From NCBI RefSeq assembly GCF_001746855.1, contig NZ_CP017298.1:1069142-1119703 (forward strand): DNA of 50,562 nucleotides, read 5' to 3'. Both the position numbers and the translations under genes were made by a program. The stretch comes from Pauljensenia hongkongensis. Lineage in GTDB: Bacteria; Actinomycetota; Actinomycetes; Actinomycetales; Actinomycetaceae. Shown piece by piece: positions 18,856-35,283 of the stretch (within the stretch, counting starts at the first letter, position 1; every line of letters begins with the position of its first letter). The notes beneath the pieces were generated by a model that saw only the letters and a program-made list of their open reading frames with translations, searched no databases and was not told where the DNA came from.

Positions 18856-20979
18856 TCAGTTGCCCCGAGATTTGCCGATGACCTCTTCCGCGACCGCGCG
18901 CGGGACCTCGGCGTAGCTGTCGAACTCCATGGAGTAGACGGCACGGCCCTGCGTCTTGGAGCGCAGGTCGCCGACGTAGCCGAACATCTCGGACAGCGGC
19001 ACCTGCGCCTTGACGACGCGGACGCCGTGCTGCTCGTCCATCGACGAGATCGCGCCGCGGCGGGAGTTGAGGTCGCCGATGACGTCGCCCATGTACTCCT
19101 CGGGCGTGCGGACCTCGACGGCCATGATCGGCTCGAGCAGCGTGGGGCTCGCCTTCTTGGCGGCCTCCTTCAGGGCCATGGAGCCGGCCACCTTGAACGC
19201 CATCTCAGAGGAGTCGACCTCGTGGTAGGCACCGTCGAGCAGCGTGGCCTTGATGTCCACCATCGGGTAGCCCGCGAGCACGCCCGACTGCATGGCGTCG
19301 CGGATGCCGTGGTCGACCGACGGGATGTACTCGCGGGGGACGCGGCCACCGGTGACCTTGTCCTCGAACTCGTACTCCTCCTCGGAACCCGCCGGAAGCG
19401 GCTCGAGCGCGATGATGACGCGCGCGAACTGACCGGAGCCGCCGGTCTGCTTCTTGTGCGTGTACTCGTACTTGTCGACCTTCTTGCGGATGGTCTCGCG
19501 GTAGGCGACCATCGGGTTGCCGACGTTCGCCTCGACCTTGAACTCGCGGCGCATGCGGTCCACGATGATGTCGAGGTGCAGCTCGCCCATGCCGCCGATG
19601 ATGGTCTGGCCGGTCTCCGGGTCCAGCTCGACGGTGAAGGTCGGGTCCTCCTCGGCGAGCTTCTGGATGGCCACGCCCATCTTCTCCTGGTCGGCCTTCG
19701 ACTTGGGCTCGACGGCGACCTGGATGACGGGGGCCGGGAAGGTCATGGACTCCAGGACGATCGGCTTGTCCATGGCGCACAGCGTGTCGCCGGTCGTCGT
19801 GTCCTTGAGGCCGATGACGGCGTAGATGTGGCCGGCGTGCGCCTGGTCGACGGGGTTCTCCTTGTTGGAGTGCATCTGGAAGATCTTCCCGATGCGCTCC
19901 TTCTTGCCCTTCGTCGAATTCATCACCTGGGCGCCGGCGTCGACCTTGCCCGAGTAGACGCGCACGAAGGTGAGCTTGCCGTAGAACGGGTGGGCCGCGA
20001 TCTTGAAGGCCAGGGCCGCGAAGGGCTCGGACTCGGAGGGCTTGCGGGACTCCGTCTCCTCCTCGGTGTCGCTTCCGGGCTTGAAGCCGCGGACCTCGCC
20101 GATGTCGAGGGGGGACGGCAGGAAGTCGATGACCGCGTCGAGCACGGGCTGGACGCCCATGTTGCGCAGCGCCGTGCCGCAGTAGACGGGGAAGGCCCGG
20201 CCGGCGACCGTCAGGGCGCGGATGCCCTCCTTGATCTGCTCGACGGTCAGCTCGCCGTTCTCCAGGTAGAGCTCGGTGAGCTCGTCAGTGCCCTCGGCGG
20301 CGGCCTCGACGAGCGCCTCGCGGTACTCCTCCGCCTTCTCCTGGTACTCCTCGGGGATCGGGCCGCGCACGACCAGGGCGCCGAGGGTGTCATTGCCCTT
20401 GTCGTCCTTGGCCGGGTAGGTCAGGGCCTCCATGGTGACGAGGTCGATGTTCCCGACGAAATCGGACTCGGCGCCCATGGGCAGCTGCATGACGATGGGG
20501 GTCGCGTGGAGGCGGTCCTTGATGGTGGAGACCGAGAAGTAGAAGTCGGCGCCCATCTTGTCCATCTTGTTGATGAAGCAGATGCGGGGGACCTCGTACT
20601 TGTCGGCCTGGCGCCACACGGTCTCGGACTGGGGCTCAACGCCCTCCTTGCCGTCGAAGACCGCGACGGCGCCGTCCAGGACGCGCAGGGAGCGCTCCAC
20701 CTCGACCGTGAAGTCGACGTGGCCGGGGGTGTCGATGATGTTGATCTGGTTGCCGTTCCAGAAGGAGGTGACGGCGGCAGAGGTGATCGTGATGCCGCGC
20801 TCCTTCTCCTGTTCCATCCAGTCGGTCGTCGAGGCGCCGTCGTGCGTCTCGCCGATCTTGTAGTTGATGCCCGTGTAGAACAGGATTCGCTCCGTCACGG
20901 TCGTCTTGCCGGCATCGATGTGAGCCATGATGCCAATGTTGCGGACCTTCTTGAGATCCGTCAGCACCTCTAGTGCCAC
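18856..20979 (-). CDS. fusA: elongation factor G
   Basis: 707 residues from a GTG start. G1 [10 protein letters not shown]3 DTPGHVDFT and G4 NKMDKMGA are intact. Domain IV shows [20 protein letters not shown] and [17 protein letters not shown]; the C-terminus has [14 protein letters not shown]. Length and order match the ribosomal translocase EF-G1 rather than a TetM-type protein. It lies 86 bases after rpsG in the str operon. Confidence 0.98.
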   Translation of the reverse strand: MALEVLTDLKKVRNIGIMAHIDAGKTTVTERILFYTGINYKIGETHDGASTTDWMEQEKERGITITSAAVTSFWNGNQINIIDTPGHVDFTVEVERSLRVLDGAVAVFDGKEGVEPQSETVWRQADKYEVPRICFINKMDKMGADFYFSVSTIKDRLHATPIVMQLPMGAESDFVGNIDLVTMEALTYPAKDDKGNDTLGALVVRGPIPEEYQEKAEEYREALVEAAAEGTDELTELYLENGELTVEQIKEGIRALTVAGRAFPVYCGTALRNMGVQPVLDAVIDFLPSPLDIGEVRGFKPGSDTEEETESRKPSESEPFAALAFKIAAHPFYGKLTFVRVYSGKVDAGAQVMNSTKGKKERIGKIFQMHSNKENPVDQAHAGHIYAVIGLKDTTTGDTLCAMDKPIVLESMTFPAPVIQVAVEPKSKADQEKMGVAIQKLAEEDPTFTVELDPETGQTIIGGMGELHLDIIVDRMRREFKVEANVGNPMVAYRETIRKKVDKYEYTHKKQTGGSGQFARVIIALEPLPAGSEEEYEFEDKVTGGRVPREYIPSVDHGIRDAMQSGVLAGYPMVDIKATLLDGAYHEVDSSEMAFKVAGSMALKEAAKKASPTLLEPIMAVEVRTPEEYMGDVIGDLNSRRGAISSMDEQHGVRVVKAQVPLSEMFGYVGDLRSKTQGRAVYSMEFDSYAEVPRAVAEEVIGKSRGN

Positions 20980-21065
20980 GAGTGCAGTTCCTTCGTTCGA
21001 AGTTATGGGTGACGATGGCGCTGGCGCCAGCGACGGGGCCGGTCAGCTCCGGCCCCGTCGGTGGT

Positions 21066-21535
<470 letters not shown>

Positions 21536-21536
<1 letters not shown>

Positions 21537-21910
21537 TACTTCTTCTCCTTCTTCGCGCCGTAGCGGGAGCGGGCCTGCTGGCGGCCGCGCACGCCCTGGG
21601 TGTCCAGCGAACCGCGGACGATGCGGTAGCGCACGCCCGGGAGGTCCCTGACGCGGCCACCGCGCACGAGCACGATCGAGTGCTCCTGCAGGTTGTGGCC
21701 CTCGCCGGGGATGTAGGCGGTGACCTCGACGCCCGACGACAGGCGCACGCGGGCGACCTTTCGCAGGGCCGAGTTCGGCTTCTTGGGGGTGGTCGTGTAC
21801 ACGCGGGTGCACACGCCGCGGCGCTGGGGCGACCCCTTGAGCGCGCGGGTCTTCACCTTCGCGCGCTTCGACACACGCCCCTTGCGGACGAGCTGCTGAA
21901 TGGTAGGCAC
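21536..21910 (-). CDS. rpsL: 30S ribosomal protein uS12 with Arg at position 88
   Basis: 124 residues from GTG at 21910-21908. [20 protein letters not shown] and [20 protein letters not shown] are canonical, including Lys43. The second decoding loop reads [16 protein letters not shown]: residue 88 (Met = 1) is Arg, encoded by AGG at 21649-21647, where Lys is nearly universal. Lys88Arg is a known streptomycin-resistance substitution in Mycobacterium tuberculosis (Lys87 in E. coli numbering). uS12 monitors codon-anticodon pairing in the A site. First gene of the str operon. Confidence 0.97.
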
Positions 21911-22285
21911 TGGGACTCCAGTTTCTTTCCGTCGGAGGCCCCTTGGCGGGGCACTGGTGGTGAGTCTGCCGCGACTACGATCCCCCCTTCGGGCGCACGG
22001 AAGTCCGTCAGGGGCCGGTGCGCCATGATGACGGGGCCGTGGCCGGGTCAGAGGATGACGCCCGGAGCTCCGACGGACGGAGCCCGCTGCCAGCGCGGGG
22101 CCGGCACAGGGAACCCGCAGGCGCGGGAACCGCCCTCTAGGATACGGCGCTGGCCGCTTACCCGTCAAAGGTTCTCCGTGTGCTCTCGCCCTCAGCGCAC
22201 GAGGCGGGGGCCGGGCTGCGGGGTCCGGGTTCGTGCCGCGGGTAATACCAGTTCCCGCCGTCGCTGAGGCGGGCTCAGTGACGAG
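21911..22285 (-). promoter_or_regulatory. rpsL leader and upstream region
   Basis: No ORF is credible here. After the promoter at 22139-22168, about 220 bases of leader precede rpsL. They contain several GC-rich inverted repeats (for example around 22112-22127). A leader of this size could regulate the str operon, but I see no recognisable ribosomal-protein binding structure. Confidence 0.4.
22139..22168 (-). promoter_or_regulatory. str operon (rpsL) promoter
   Basis: On the minus strand TTGACG (22168-22163) and TATCCT (22144-22139) are spaced by 18 bases. It is the best housekeeping-type match upstream of rpsL and resembles the S10 promoter in -35 box and spacing. Confidence 0.65.
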
Positions 22286-22287
22286 TT

Positions 22288-22364
22288 GGTCCGAAATGCG
22301 TCTGGGTTCGACGGTTTTGGCCAGATCCGGGCGGAATCGGGCAGACTCAGACGCGTTTTGGACC
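22288..22364. repeat. 77-bp palindromic repeat, copy 1
   Basis: Terminal inverted repeats of 20 bp (22288-22307 and 22345-22364, 17/20 identical) flank a 37-bp centre. Read on the minus strand, the whole 77 bp aligns without gaps to 34671-34747 (about 68/77 identical). It lies between the rpsL promoter and the GH3 gene. Confidence 0.85.
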
Positions 22365-22429
22365 ACCAAACGGACCACAACGCCCAGAACGGAACGCAAT
22401 ACCCATAACAGGGATCAGGGCGGAATGCG

Positions 22430-22461
22430 CGGGGCCCGCGGGCTTGCGCCCGCGGGCCCCG
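22430..22461 (-). terminator. terminator-like hairpin after the GH3 gene
   Basis: A perfect 14-bp GC-only stem (22430-22443/22448-22461) with loop TTGC lies about 117 bases past the GH3 stop. It is stable enough to terminate transcription from the right, insulating the str promoter region. Confidence 0.6.
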
Positions 22462-22468
22462 GGTTCTC

Positions 22469-22561
22469 GCATTGGGGCAGGCAACGGGGCATTGGGGCAG
22501 GCAATCCGCCTGCCCCAATGCGTGGTTCCCTACCCCAACAGGCGGTTACCTACCCCAATGC
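22469..22561. repeat. palindromic repeat array, copy 1 (ATTGGGGYAGG family)
   Basis: Five copies of a core close to CATTGGGGCAGGCAA in 93 bp: two forward (starting about 22470 and 22490) and three inverted (about 22508, 22528 and 22548). The second and third form a perfect 14-bp hairpin (22489-22502/22508-22521). The array lies 17 bases past the GH3 stop. A related array is at 25912-25984. Confidence 0.85.
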
Positions 22562-22577
22562 GGCCGCTGCGGGTCGC

Positions 22578-25532
22578 CTACTCGGCGCCACCGCCTCGCG
22601 TCCCGTCCCCGTCGTCCGTGTCGCGGGTGGGCGGCGCGGACTCCGGTCCTACTGCAGCGCGCGCCCGGTAGCGGCGGAGGGCCACCACCTCCAGGCCCAG
22701 CAGCGCCAGGATCAGCGCTCCGGCGACCACCCACGTGATGTACTCCCACGTGTTGCGCTCCACCTCGGGCTGCCCGTTCTCGTACATCCACGAGTTCGCC
22801 ACCGTGTAGAGGATGTTGTGCGAGGCGCGGCGCATCTGGGCCAGCCCCGCATCGGACTGGGTGTTGACCTTCGCGATGTCGATGTCGAGCGTGGCGAGCA
22901 TGAAGTCGCCGCCGTTGCGCACGATCTGGTCGGCGTTCTGGTAGCCGTACCCGGCGAAGTAGTCGGTGAGGACCATGCCCTGGAACCCCCATTCCTCGCG
23001 CAGCACCGTGTTGAGCAACTCCGGGTGGGCGCCGGCGTAGGTGGTGCCGATGTAGTTGAAGGCGCTCATCACGGCGTGCGCCCCGCCCTGCTTGACGCCG
23101 ATCTCGAAGGGCCTCAGGTACACCTCGCGCAGGGCCTGCTCGTTCGTCCAGGTCGACAGCATGTGCGTGCGGTTGGTCTCCTGGTCGTTGAGGGCGAAGT
23201 GCTTGATGAAGGCGTACACGCCCTTGGCCTGGGCGCCCTGGATCTCCTCGGCGACCTGCGCTCCGGCCAGCAGCGGGTCCTCCGAGAAGTACTCGAAGTT
23301 GCGGCCCGCGTAGGCGTAGCGGTGGGTGTTCGTCGCGGGCGCGTACCAGCCCGAGACCTGCATGTCGTGCGCCATGGTGCCGATGGCGTCGCCGAAGGAG
23401 CGCGCCAGCTCCTTGTTGAAGGTCGCCGCGACCGACACGGCCGACGGCAGGCCGATGGACCCCACGCCCGTGAAGTTGTTGTTCAACGAGGCGGGGCCGT
23501 CCACGTCGGAAACGCGCAGTTTGCCCACCGACGACACCGCCGGGGAGCCGTAGCCGCCCTTGGAGATCAGGGAGTTCATGTCATCGACCGAGAGCTGGTC
23601 GAGCAACTGGTCCCACTTCGGGTCGTCGTAGGCGAGCCCGTGCAGGTCCCCCAGCACCAGGCCGTTGCGGGCGTCCGTCGTCGGACGGCGCACCGACAGG
23701 CCCGCCTCGTCGGAGTCAGGGTCGTAGTTCGACGTGGCCAGGAACGCGGCCTTGTGCTCGGCGGACATCTCGAAGCCGGTGGGGGCGGCCGTCGCCTCGG
23801 CGAGGTTGGCGAAGTGCCCGGCGCGCGACAGGTACGCGACATCGCCGGCGGCGTCATCGAAGTGGTTCGTCGCGACGACGAGGTCGCCGTCGTGGGTGTC
23901 CTCCGCGGAGTCGTAGACGGTGGTCTCCGCCACAGGGAACGACTGCTCGGACAGGATCTCATGGGAGTTCGAGCGGATCGAGATCCGGTAGTCGCCCGCC
24001 TCGAGGACGTAGGCCTTGGCGTCCTTGGCGTCGTAGGAGGCCAGGGAGTCCCGCGACCACGTCACCGGGACGGTCTGCGACTCGCCGGGCTGGAGCAGCT
24101 TCGTCTTCTCGTAGGCGATCAGGTTCGCCGCCGGCTTCTCAATGCCGCCGTCGGTGTAGGGCGGGTTCGAGTAGACCTGGACGACGTCCTTGCCCGCGAC
24201 CTGGCCGGTGTTCGTCACCGTCACCTCTGCGCTCAGCACCCCGTCGGCGCTCTCCCGCAGCTCCGACATCTCCTGGGTGAAACTCGTGTAGGACAGGCCG
24301 TGGCCGAAGGGGTAGACGACTTCGCTCGCGTACTCGATGACGCCCTCAGCGGCGGCGGTCTCGTACCAGCGGTAGCCCACGTAGATGGAGTCCGTGTAGT
24401 TGACGAACGAAGGCTGGGTGAACGTGCCCTTGTTGAAGGGGTCCTCCTGGGCGAACTCAGTCATGTTCGTGTACTGGAAGTCGCCGAAGTTGTTGGCGGC
24501 GGGGCCCGCCTTGATGATCCGGGGGAAGGTGTCGGGGGTCTTGGCCGACGGGTTGACCTCGCCGTCCAGGATGCGGCCCAGGGCGTTGAAGCCCACCTGC
24601 CCGCCCGGGATCGCCCAGACGATCGCGTCGATATCCGGGTCGTCCTGCAGCTCGCCGAGCTGGAAGGCGTTCGCGGCGTTGACGACGACGATGGTCTTCT
24701 CAGAGTTCTGCTTGGCCAGCGCGATCATGTCCCGCTCGGGGCGGGTGAGCTCCAAGTAGCCCTGCCCGTCCTGGAAGTCCGTGTACTCGGTGGAGTTGTC
24801 CGTGTACGAGAAATAGGGGTTCTCGCGGGCCTCCTTGTTGACGTCGCGGGGCAGGTCGAAGCCCTCGCCGCCGCTGCGGGCGATGGCGACGACCGAGGTG
24901 TCGGAGAAGGTCCTCACGCCGCTGAGCAGGTCGTCGGAGTACATGTCCTGGGTCGGCTCGGGCAGCGACCAGTCGGCCTTGAACATGCCGACCTCGGGGC
25001 GCTCGGCGCGGTAGCCGGTGTACAGCGCCGACAGGTCGGAGTTCGTCGAGAAGCCCGCGTTCGCCAGGCCGTCCAGCAGGGAGGTCGTCGGGTTGTCGGC
25101 GGACAGGGATCCCGAGCCCGTCCCGCCGTAGATGGGGTTCGTCGAGCCCCACCCCCACACGTTGACCGCGGACCCCTTCTGCAGGGGCAGCGCGCCGTCC
25201 GTGTTCTTCAGCAGGACCATCCCCTCGTCGGAGATGTCGTTGCCCAGCCCCTCCACCTGGGCCTTCGAGGCGTCGGTGAGGGCCCCCTTCCCGGAGGCGA
25301 GGTCGAGGACGGTGCGGAAGCCGCCGTACATCATCGACACGACGGCGACGACGACGGCCACGAAGGCGGCGACCCACACGGTCGACCGCGTGAGTTTGCG
25401 CGCGGGACGGTTCATTCTGATGACGGCGATGGAGACGACGACGGCGAGCGCCAGCGCGACGCCGATGACGATCAAGGGGATCTTGATCGTCTCAACCATC
25501 TTCCACACGTCATCCCAGTTGATGGAAAGCAT
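22578..25532 (-). CDS. membrane-anchored family 3 glycoside hydrolase with swapped domains
   Basis: 984 residues from ATG at 25532, with AGAGGA upstream. Domain order: two N-terminal membrane segments (about 16-38 and 50-70), the GH3 C-domain (VLLKNTDGALPLQKG onward), a fibronectin-III-like region after FGHGLSYTSF (about 410-520), then the GH3 TIM-barrel domain with SDVDGPASLN, GRNFEYFSEDP, KHFALND and the nucleophile Asp857 in MVLTDYF. A final membrane helix (about 932-952) and an acidic tail end the protein. In most GH3 enzymes the barrel comes first; the reversed order is known from enzymes such as Ruminococcus albus beta-glucosidase. It probably cleaves beta-glucosides at the outer membrane face. 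It interrupts the usual rpoC-rpsL adjacency. Confidence 0.9.
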   Translation of the reverse strand: MLSINWDDVWKMVETIKIPLIVIGVALALAVVVSIAVIRMNRPARKLTRSTVWVAAFVAVVVAVVSMMYGGFRTVLDLASGKGALTDASKAQVEGLGNDISDEGMVLLKNTDGALPLQKGSAVNVWGWGSTNPIYGGTGSGSLSADNPTTSLLDGLANAGFSTNSDLSALYTGYRAERPEVGMFKADWSLPEPTQDMYSDDLLSGVRTFSDTSVVAIARSGGEGFDLPRDVNKEARENPYFSYTDNSTEYTDFQDGQGYLELTRPERDMIALAKQNSEKTIVVVNAANAFQLGELQDDPDIDAIVWAIPGGQVGFNALGRILDGEVNPSAKTPDTFPRIIKAGPAANNFGDFQYTNMTEFAQEDPFNKGTFTQPSFVNYTDSIYVGYRWYETAAAEGVIEYASEVVYPFGHGLSYTSFTQEMSELRESADGVLSAEVTVTNTGQVAGKDVVQVYSNPPYTDGGIEKPAANLIAYEKTKLLQPGESQTVPVTWSRDSLASYDAKDAKAYVLEAGDYRISIRSNSHEILSEQSFPVAETTVYDSAEDTHDGDLVVATNHFDDAAGDVAYLSRAGHFANLAEATAAPTGFEMSAEHKAAFLATSNYDPDSDEAGLSVRRPTTDARNGLVLGDLHGLAYDDPKWDQLLDQLSVDDMNSLISKGGYGSPAVSSVGKLRVSDVDGPASLNNNFTGVGSIGLPSAVSVAATFNKELARSFGDAIGTMAHDMQVSGWYAPATNTHRYAYAGRNFEYFSEDPLLAGAQVAEEIQGAQAKGVYAFIKHFALNDQETNRTHMLSTWTNEQALREVYLRPFEIGVKQGGAHAVMSAFNYIGTTYAGAHPELLNTVLREEWGFQGMVLTDYFAGYGYQNADQIVRNGGDFMLATLDIDIAKVNTQSDAGLAQMRRASHNILYTVANSWMYENGQPEVERNTWEYITWVVAGALILALLGLEVVALRRYRARAAVGPESAPPTRDTDDGDGTRGGGAE

Positions 25533-25742
25533 GTCAGGTGTTCCTCTTTCAGGCTCCACGGCACTATGGCAGGAAATGGGAAGCGCCTCGTCATCGCGGC
25601 CCCGCCCGGGCGGTGTCACCGTCGACGTGGATCAACGACCGGGCGACCGGGTGCCGAAACCCTCCACCACCCATTGAAGCGCCCGCGCGCCACGGATCCA
25701 ACGATCAGCCACAATCTGTAACCAGAGGCGCACAATCTGCCT

Positions 25743-25856
25743 CCGGCGCAGCCGCCGGAGGGACTGCGCACAGCCGGCCCTGCACGAAGCCCCGAACACC
25801 CGCGAACCGGCGCAGCCGCCGGACGGGCAACGCACAGCCGGCCCTGCACGAAGCCC
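25743..25856. repeat. 64-bp-period direct repeat, two copies
   Basis: Two segments, CCGGCGCAGCCGCCGGA (25743 and 25807) and the 26-base block starting CGCACAGCCGGCCC (25767 and 25831), recur at exactly 64-base spacing. The period is not a multiple of three, so the repeat is not coding. Confidence 0.85.
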
Positions 25857-25911
25857 AGGACGGACCAGCCAACACGCTATGGCCCGCAGCCCCTCCCGAG
25901 CGCGGCGAGCC

Positions 25912-25984
25912 GCATTGGGGTAGGAAAACACTCATTGGGGCAGGCAATTCGCCTACCCCAATGCTCCGTTGCCTACCCCAATGC
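25912..25984. repeat. palindromic repeat array, copy 2 (ATTGGGGYAGG family)
   Basis: Four copies of the same core as at 22469-22561: forward at 25912 and 25933, inverted at 25951 and 25970. The middle pair forms a hairpin with one mismatch. The two arrays bracket the GH3 gene, one about 380 bases upstream and one immediately downstream of it. Confidence 0.85.
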
Positions 25985-26030
25985 ACTAAACATGCCGCAA
26001 TACGGGCGCCGCGCGGCGCGAGACGGCGCC

Positions 26031-26135
26031 CCCGGCGGACCGCGCGAGCGCATACAGTCAGCGCGCCCGGCGGACCGCGCGAGCGCATACAGTCAGCGCG
26101 CCCGGCGGACCGCGCGAGCGCATACAGTCAGCGCC
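26031..26135. repeat. 35-bp tandem repeat, three units
   Basis: Three near-perfect units starting at 26031, 26066 and 26101 (core CGAGCGCATACAGTCAGCGC). Period 35 with no spacer diversity, so it is a minisatellite and not a CRISPR. It lies just past the rpoC terminator. Confidence 0.93.
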
Positions 26136-26147
26136 CCCAGTCGACGG

Positions 26148-26183
26148 CCTGGGCCCGGCCCCCGCGCGGGGGCCGGGCCCAGG
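26148..26183 (-). terminator. rpoBC terminator
   Basis: A perfect 16-bp stem (26148-26163/26168-26183) with loop GCGC, 25 bases beyond the rpoC stop. This is the strongest hairpin in the window and clearly placed to end the rpoBC transcript. Confidence 0.85.
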
Positions 26184-26207
26184 TTCCCTGATCAGGCGTT
26201 CAGGCGC

Positions 26208-30110
<3,903 letters not shown>

Positions 30111-30125
30111 AGTTATCTCTCCCTA

Positions 30126-33602
<3,477 letters not shown>

Positions 33603-33735
33603 AGGGGGTCCTTCCCTGCTTTTCCGTTGCGCGCATGCGCCTTCGGCCCATTACCTGACACCGCCGCCGCCCGCCAAGCGCCTGTTACGGCGGGTGGGTA
33701 CGGGTCACCTCGGACACAATAAGGCGCAACCACTC

Positions 33736-33764
33736 ATAATAGGCACAACCAGGGGCCCTCTCAA
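33736..33764 (-). promoter_or_regulatory. rpoBC promoter
   Basis: On the minus strand TTGAGA (33764-33759) and TATTAT (33741-33736) are separated by 17 bases, 5/6 matches each; the best promoter in the window. A small inverted repeat (33754-33759/33768-33773) overlaps the -35 and might be an operator. Confidence 0.8.
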
Positions 33765-33782
33765 CAAGGAGGGCTGTCTGTG

Positions 33783-34220
33783 TTAGAATTCACCCTCCGC
33801 GAGCGCGCTCCGCACGCGCCACGCCCGGAAGGCCTCGCGCAGCAGCCACGCGGCCACCGCAGCGCACAGCTGGGCGACGACCACCGCCGCCAGCACCGCC
33901 GTGCCCCCGAGGAACGGGGACGCCCCAGCGCCGCCCCTGCCCGCGACGAGGCCGACCACGATGGCGATGGGCACGAACACCAGCACCGGTGAGACCACCA
34001 CGAGCGCTTTGACCCGGGCCGGACGCGCGAGCAGGGCCGCCGGGATCGACACGAGGACCTGCACGAAGGTGAAGAAGCCGAAGGCGCCGTAGGCGTACAC
34101 CGCGAACAGGTCCGCGTCCGCCCAGTACAGCACCAGCCCGACGGCGCAGGCCGCGACGAAGGCCACCAGGGCGCGGACCAGGAACACCAGGACCGGTCGG
34201 GGGGCTGCTTCGTCGTCCAT
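33783..34220 (-). CDS. small four-helix membrane protein, unknown function
   Basis: 145 residues from ATG (MDDEAAPRPVLVFLVRALVA). About four hydrophobic segments (roughly residues 10-30, 36-60, 68-92 and 103-127) are joined by short Arg-rich loops, ending in RVRSALAEGEF. I do not recognise the family. The stop lies 19 bases from the rpoB -35 box, so this gene is directly upstream of rpoB in the same direction and might read through. The start is tentative: the frame is open 68 codons further upstream and no strong ribosome-binding site is seen. Confidence 0.65.
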   Translation of the reverse strand: MDDEAAPRPVLVFLVRALVAFVAACAVGLVLYWADADLFAVYAYGAFGFFTFVQVLVSIPAALLARPARVKALVVVSPVLVFVPIAIVVGLVAGRGGAGASPFLGGTAVLAAVVVAQLCAAVAAWLLREAFRAWRVRSALAEGEF

Positions 34221-35111
34221 CTTCTGATGATACAGACGCGAACGGGCGACGGCTAGGGGGCGTCGTGAAACCAGGGCGGGGGCGCCCGCGCGAGCCTGTT
34301 CCACGGACGGCGCCCGCCCTTCGCCCTGCCGCGCCCTGACGGCCACAGGAGGCGTCCACCCCACCCCTGTGTCCGCGTGCTTCAAGAACTGCGCCAAGGC
34401 CCGCGCCGCGGGTGCCGCTCCCATGTACGAAGGCTCCCCCGGCTACAGGCACACCCTCAACCGTGACGAGGATGGTATCACCTGCGAGAAATGAGGGTTT
34501 TCGTATTTTTGGACGTGGGGTGCCGCACATTGCGGGACTTCCATCGATCCGGGGGTGGCGCGCTTCTCGTGGTCCAGCCGTCTGGCGGTCTTGCGGCCGG
34601 GCGCTCCAGCGGTTCGGTGGTCCAAAATGCGTCTGAGTTTCGGGTGGGAACAGGGGCTTGGCGGGCATGTGGTCCAAAATGCGTCTGAGTCTCACCGAAT
34701 CCGCCCGAATCCGGCCAAAACCGTCAAACCCAGACGCTTTTTGGACCACCCACGCGCGGAGCCCTTCGAAAACAGCGAAACCCAGACGCATTTTGGACCA
34801 CTCCCGCCCACCGCCACCCGAAGTCGCAGTGCGGCCCGCAGAAGCCTGGGTGCCGAAAGCGCAGCGGGCAGGCCGTGCCCCCCGCGCGACGACCTGGAAA
34901 CCGCCACCTGGCCGAGCGTCTGGCTCTCCGCGCCACACACCCGCCTCCAGAACCCAAACCCCACCCCAGTGCGCAACTCCGGGAAAACCCAACCCGCCCA
35001 CGCCGCGCGCCGCACCCCGAAAAAAGCCCAACGGTGCGGGCGGGTGGGTGCCCGCGCCGTACACGCCCGCCTCGCGGCGGGCCCCGGCGCGCGACGGCGG
35101 CGGGGAGGCGG
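34221..35111. other. intergenic region with repeats, no gene supported
   Basis: The 891 bases have several overlapping open frames on both strands, but none has conserved features or a ribosome-binding site. The segment 34619-34799 is a repeat array (listed separately). The remainder upstream of the tRNA is Pro/Arg-codon-rich GC sequence without recognisable content. Confidence 0.6.
34619..34799. repeat. 77-bp palindromic repeat, copy 2 with flanking half copies
   Basis: A complete element (34671-34747) has 20-bp terminal inverted repeats GGTCCAAAATGCGTCTGAGT (34671-34690) and the inverted copy at 34728-34747. Two solo ends flank it: forward at 34619-34638 and inverted at 34780-34799. The complete element is the reverse orientation of the copy at 22288-22364, with about 88% identity and no gaps. 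Confidence 0.9.
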
Positions 35112-35188
35112 TGGTGCCCCAAGCCGGGCTTGAACCGGCGACCGGCGGATTATGAGTCCGCTGCTCTAACCGACTGAGCTATTGGGGC
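35112..35188 (-). tRNA. tRNA with CAT anticodon (elongator Met or lysidine Ile2)
   Basis: 77 bases including an encoded CCA. The acceptor GCCCCAA pairs with TTGGGGC, the D arm has GCTCAGTCGGTTAGAGC, the anticodon stem-loop is GCGGA-CTCATAA-TCCGC, and the T arm has TTCAAGC. The anticodon is CAT. It lacks initiator features (no mismatched first pair). Elongator Met and lysidine-modified Ile2 cannot be told apart by anticodon alone; the sequence around the anticodon resembles both. Confidence 0.93.
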
Positions 35189-35283
35189 ACTGACAGTCTA
35201 GCGGCTCGCCCGGCCCCGCTCATAGTGGCGGCCGTCGGCACGACGGCGCGACCGGCCCTTCCTGCGCGCGACCGGCCCCGGCC

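Larger units (their letters stand above)
25533..26207. other. repeat-rich noncoding region between GH3 and rpoC
   Basis: The 675 bases contain no supported gene. They hold the GH3 5' region, two 64-bp-spaced direct repeats, a palindromic array, a 35-bp tandem repeat and the rpoC terminator, each listed separately. Open frames here arise from the repeats. Confidence 0.75.

Noticed and set aside
22233-25721. 1162-codon plus-strand open frame opposite the GH3 gene
   Set aside because: Antisense shadow; no domain, and it starts in a repeat region.
26031-26135. Possible CRISPR array
   Set aside because: The three units are contiguous and nearly identical, with no unique spacers and no cas genes nearby; it is a tandem repeat.
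34692-35133. Overlapping frames on both strands before the CAT-anticodon tRNA
   Set aside because: They run through the repeat array and the tRNA; no ribosome-binding site or conserved motif.
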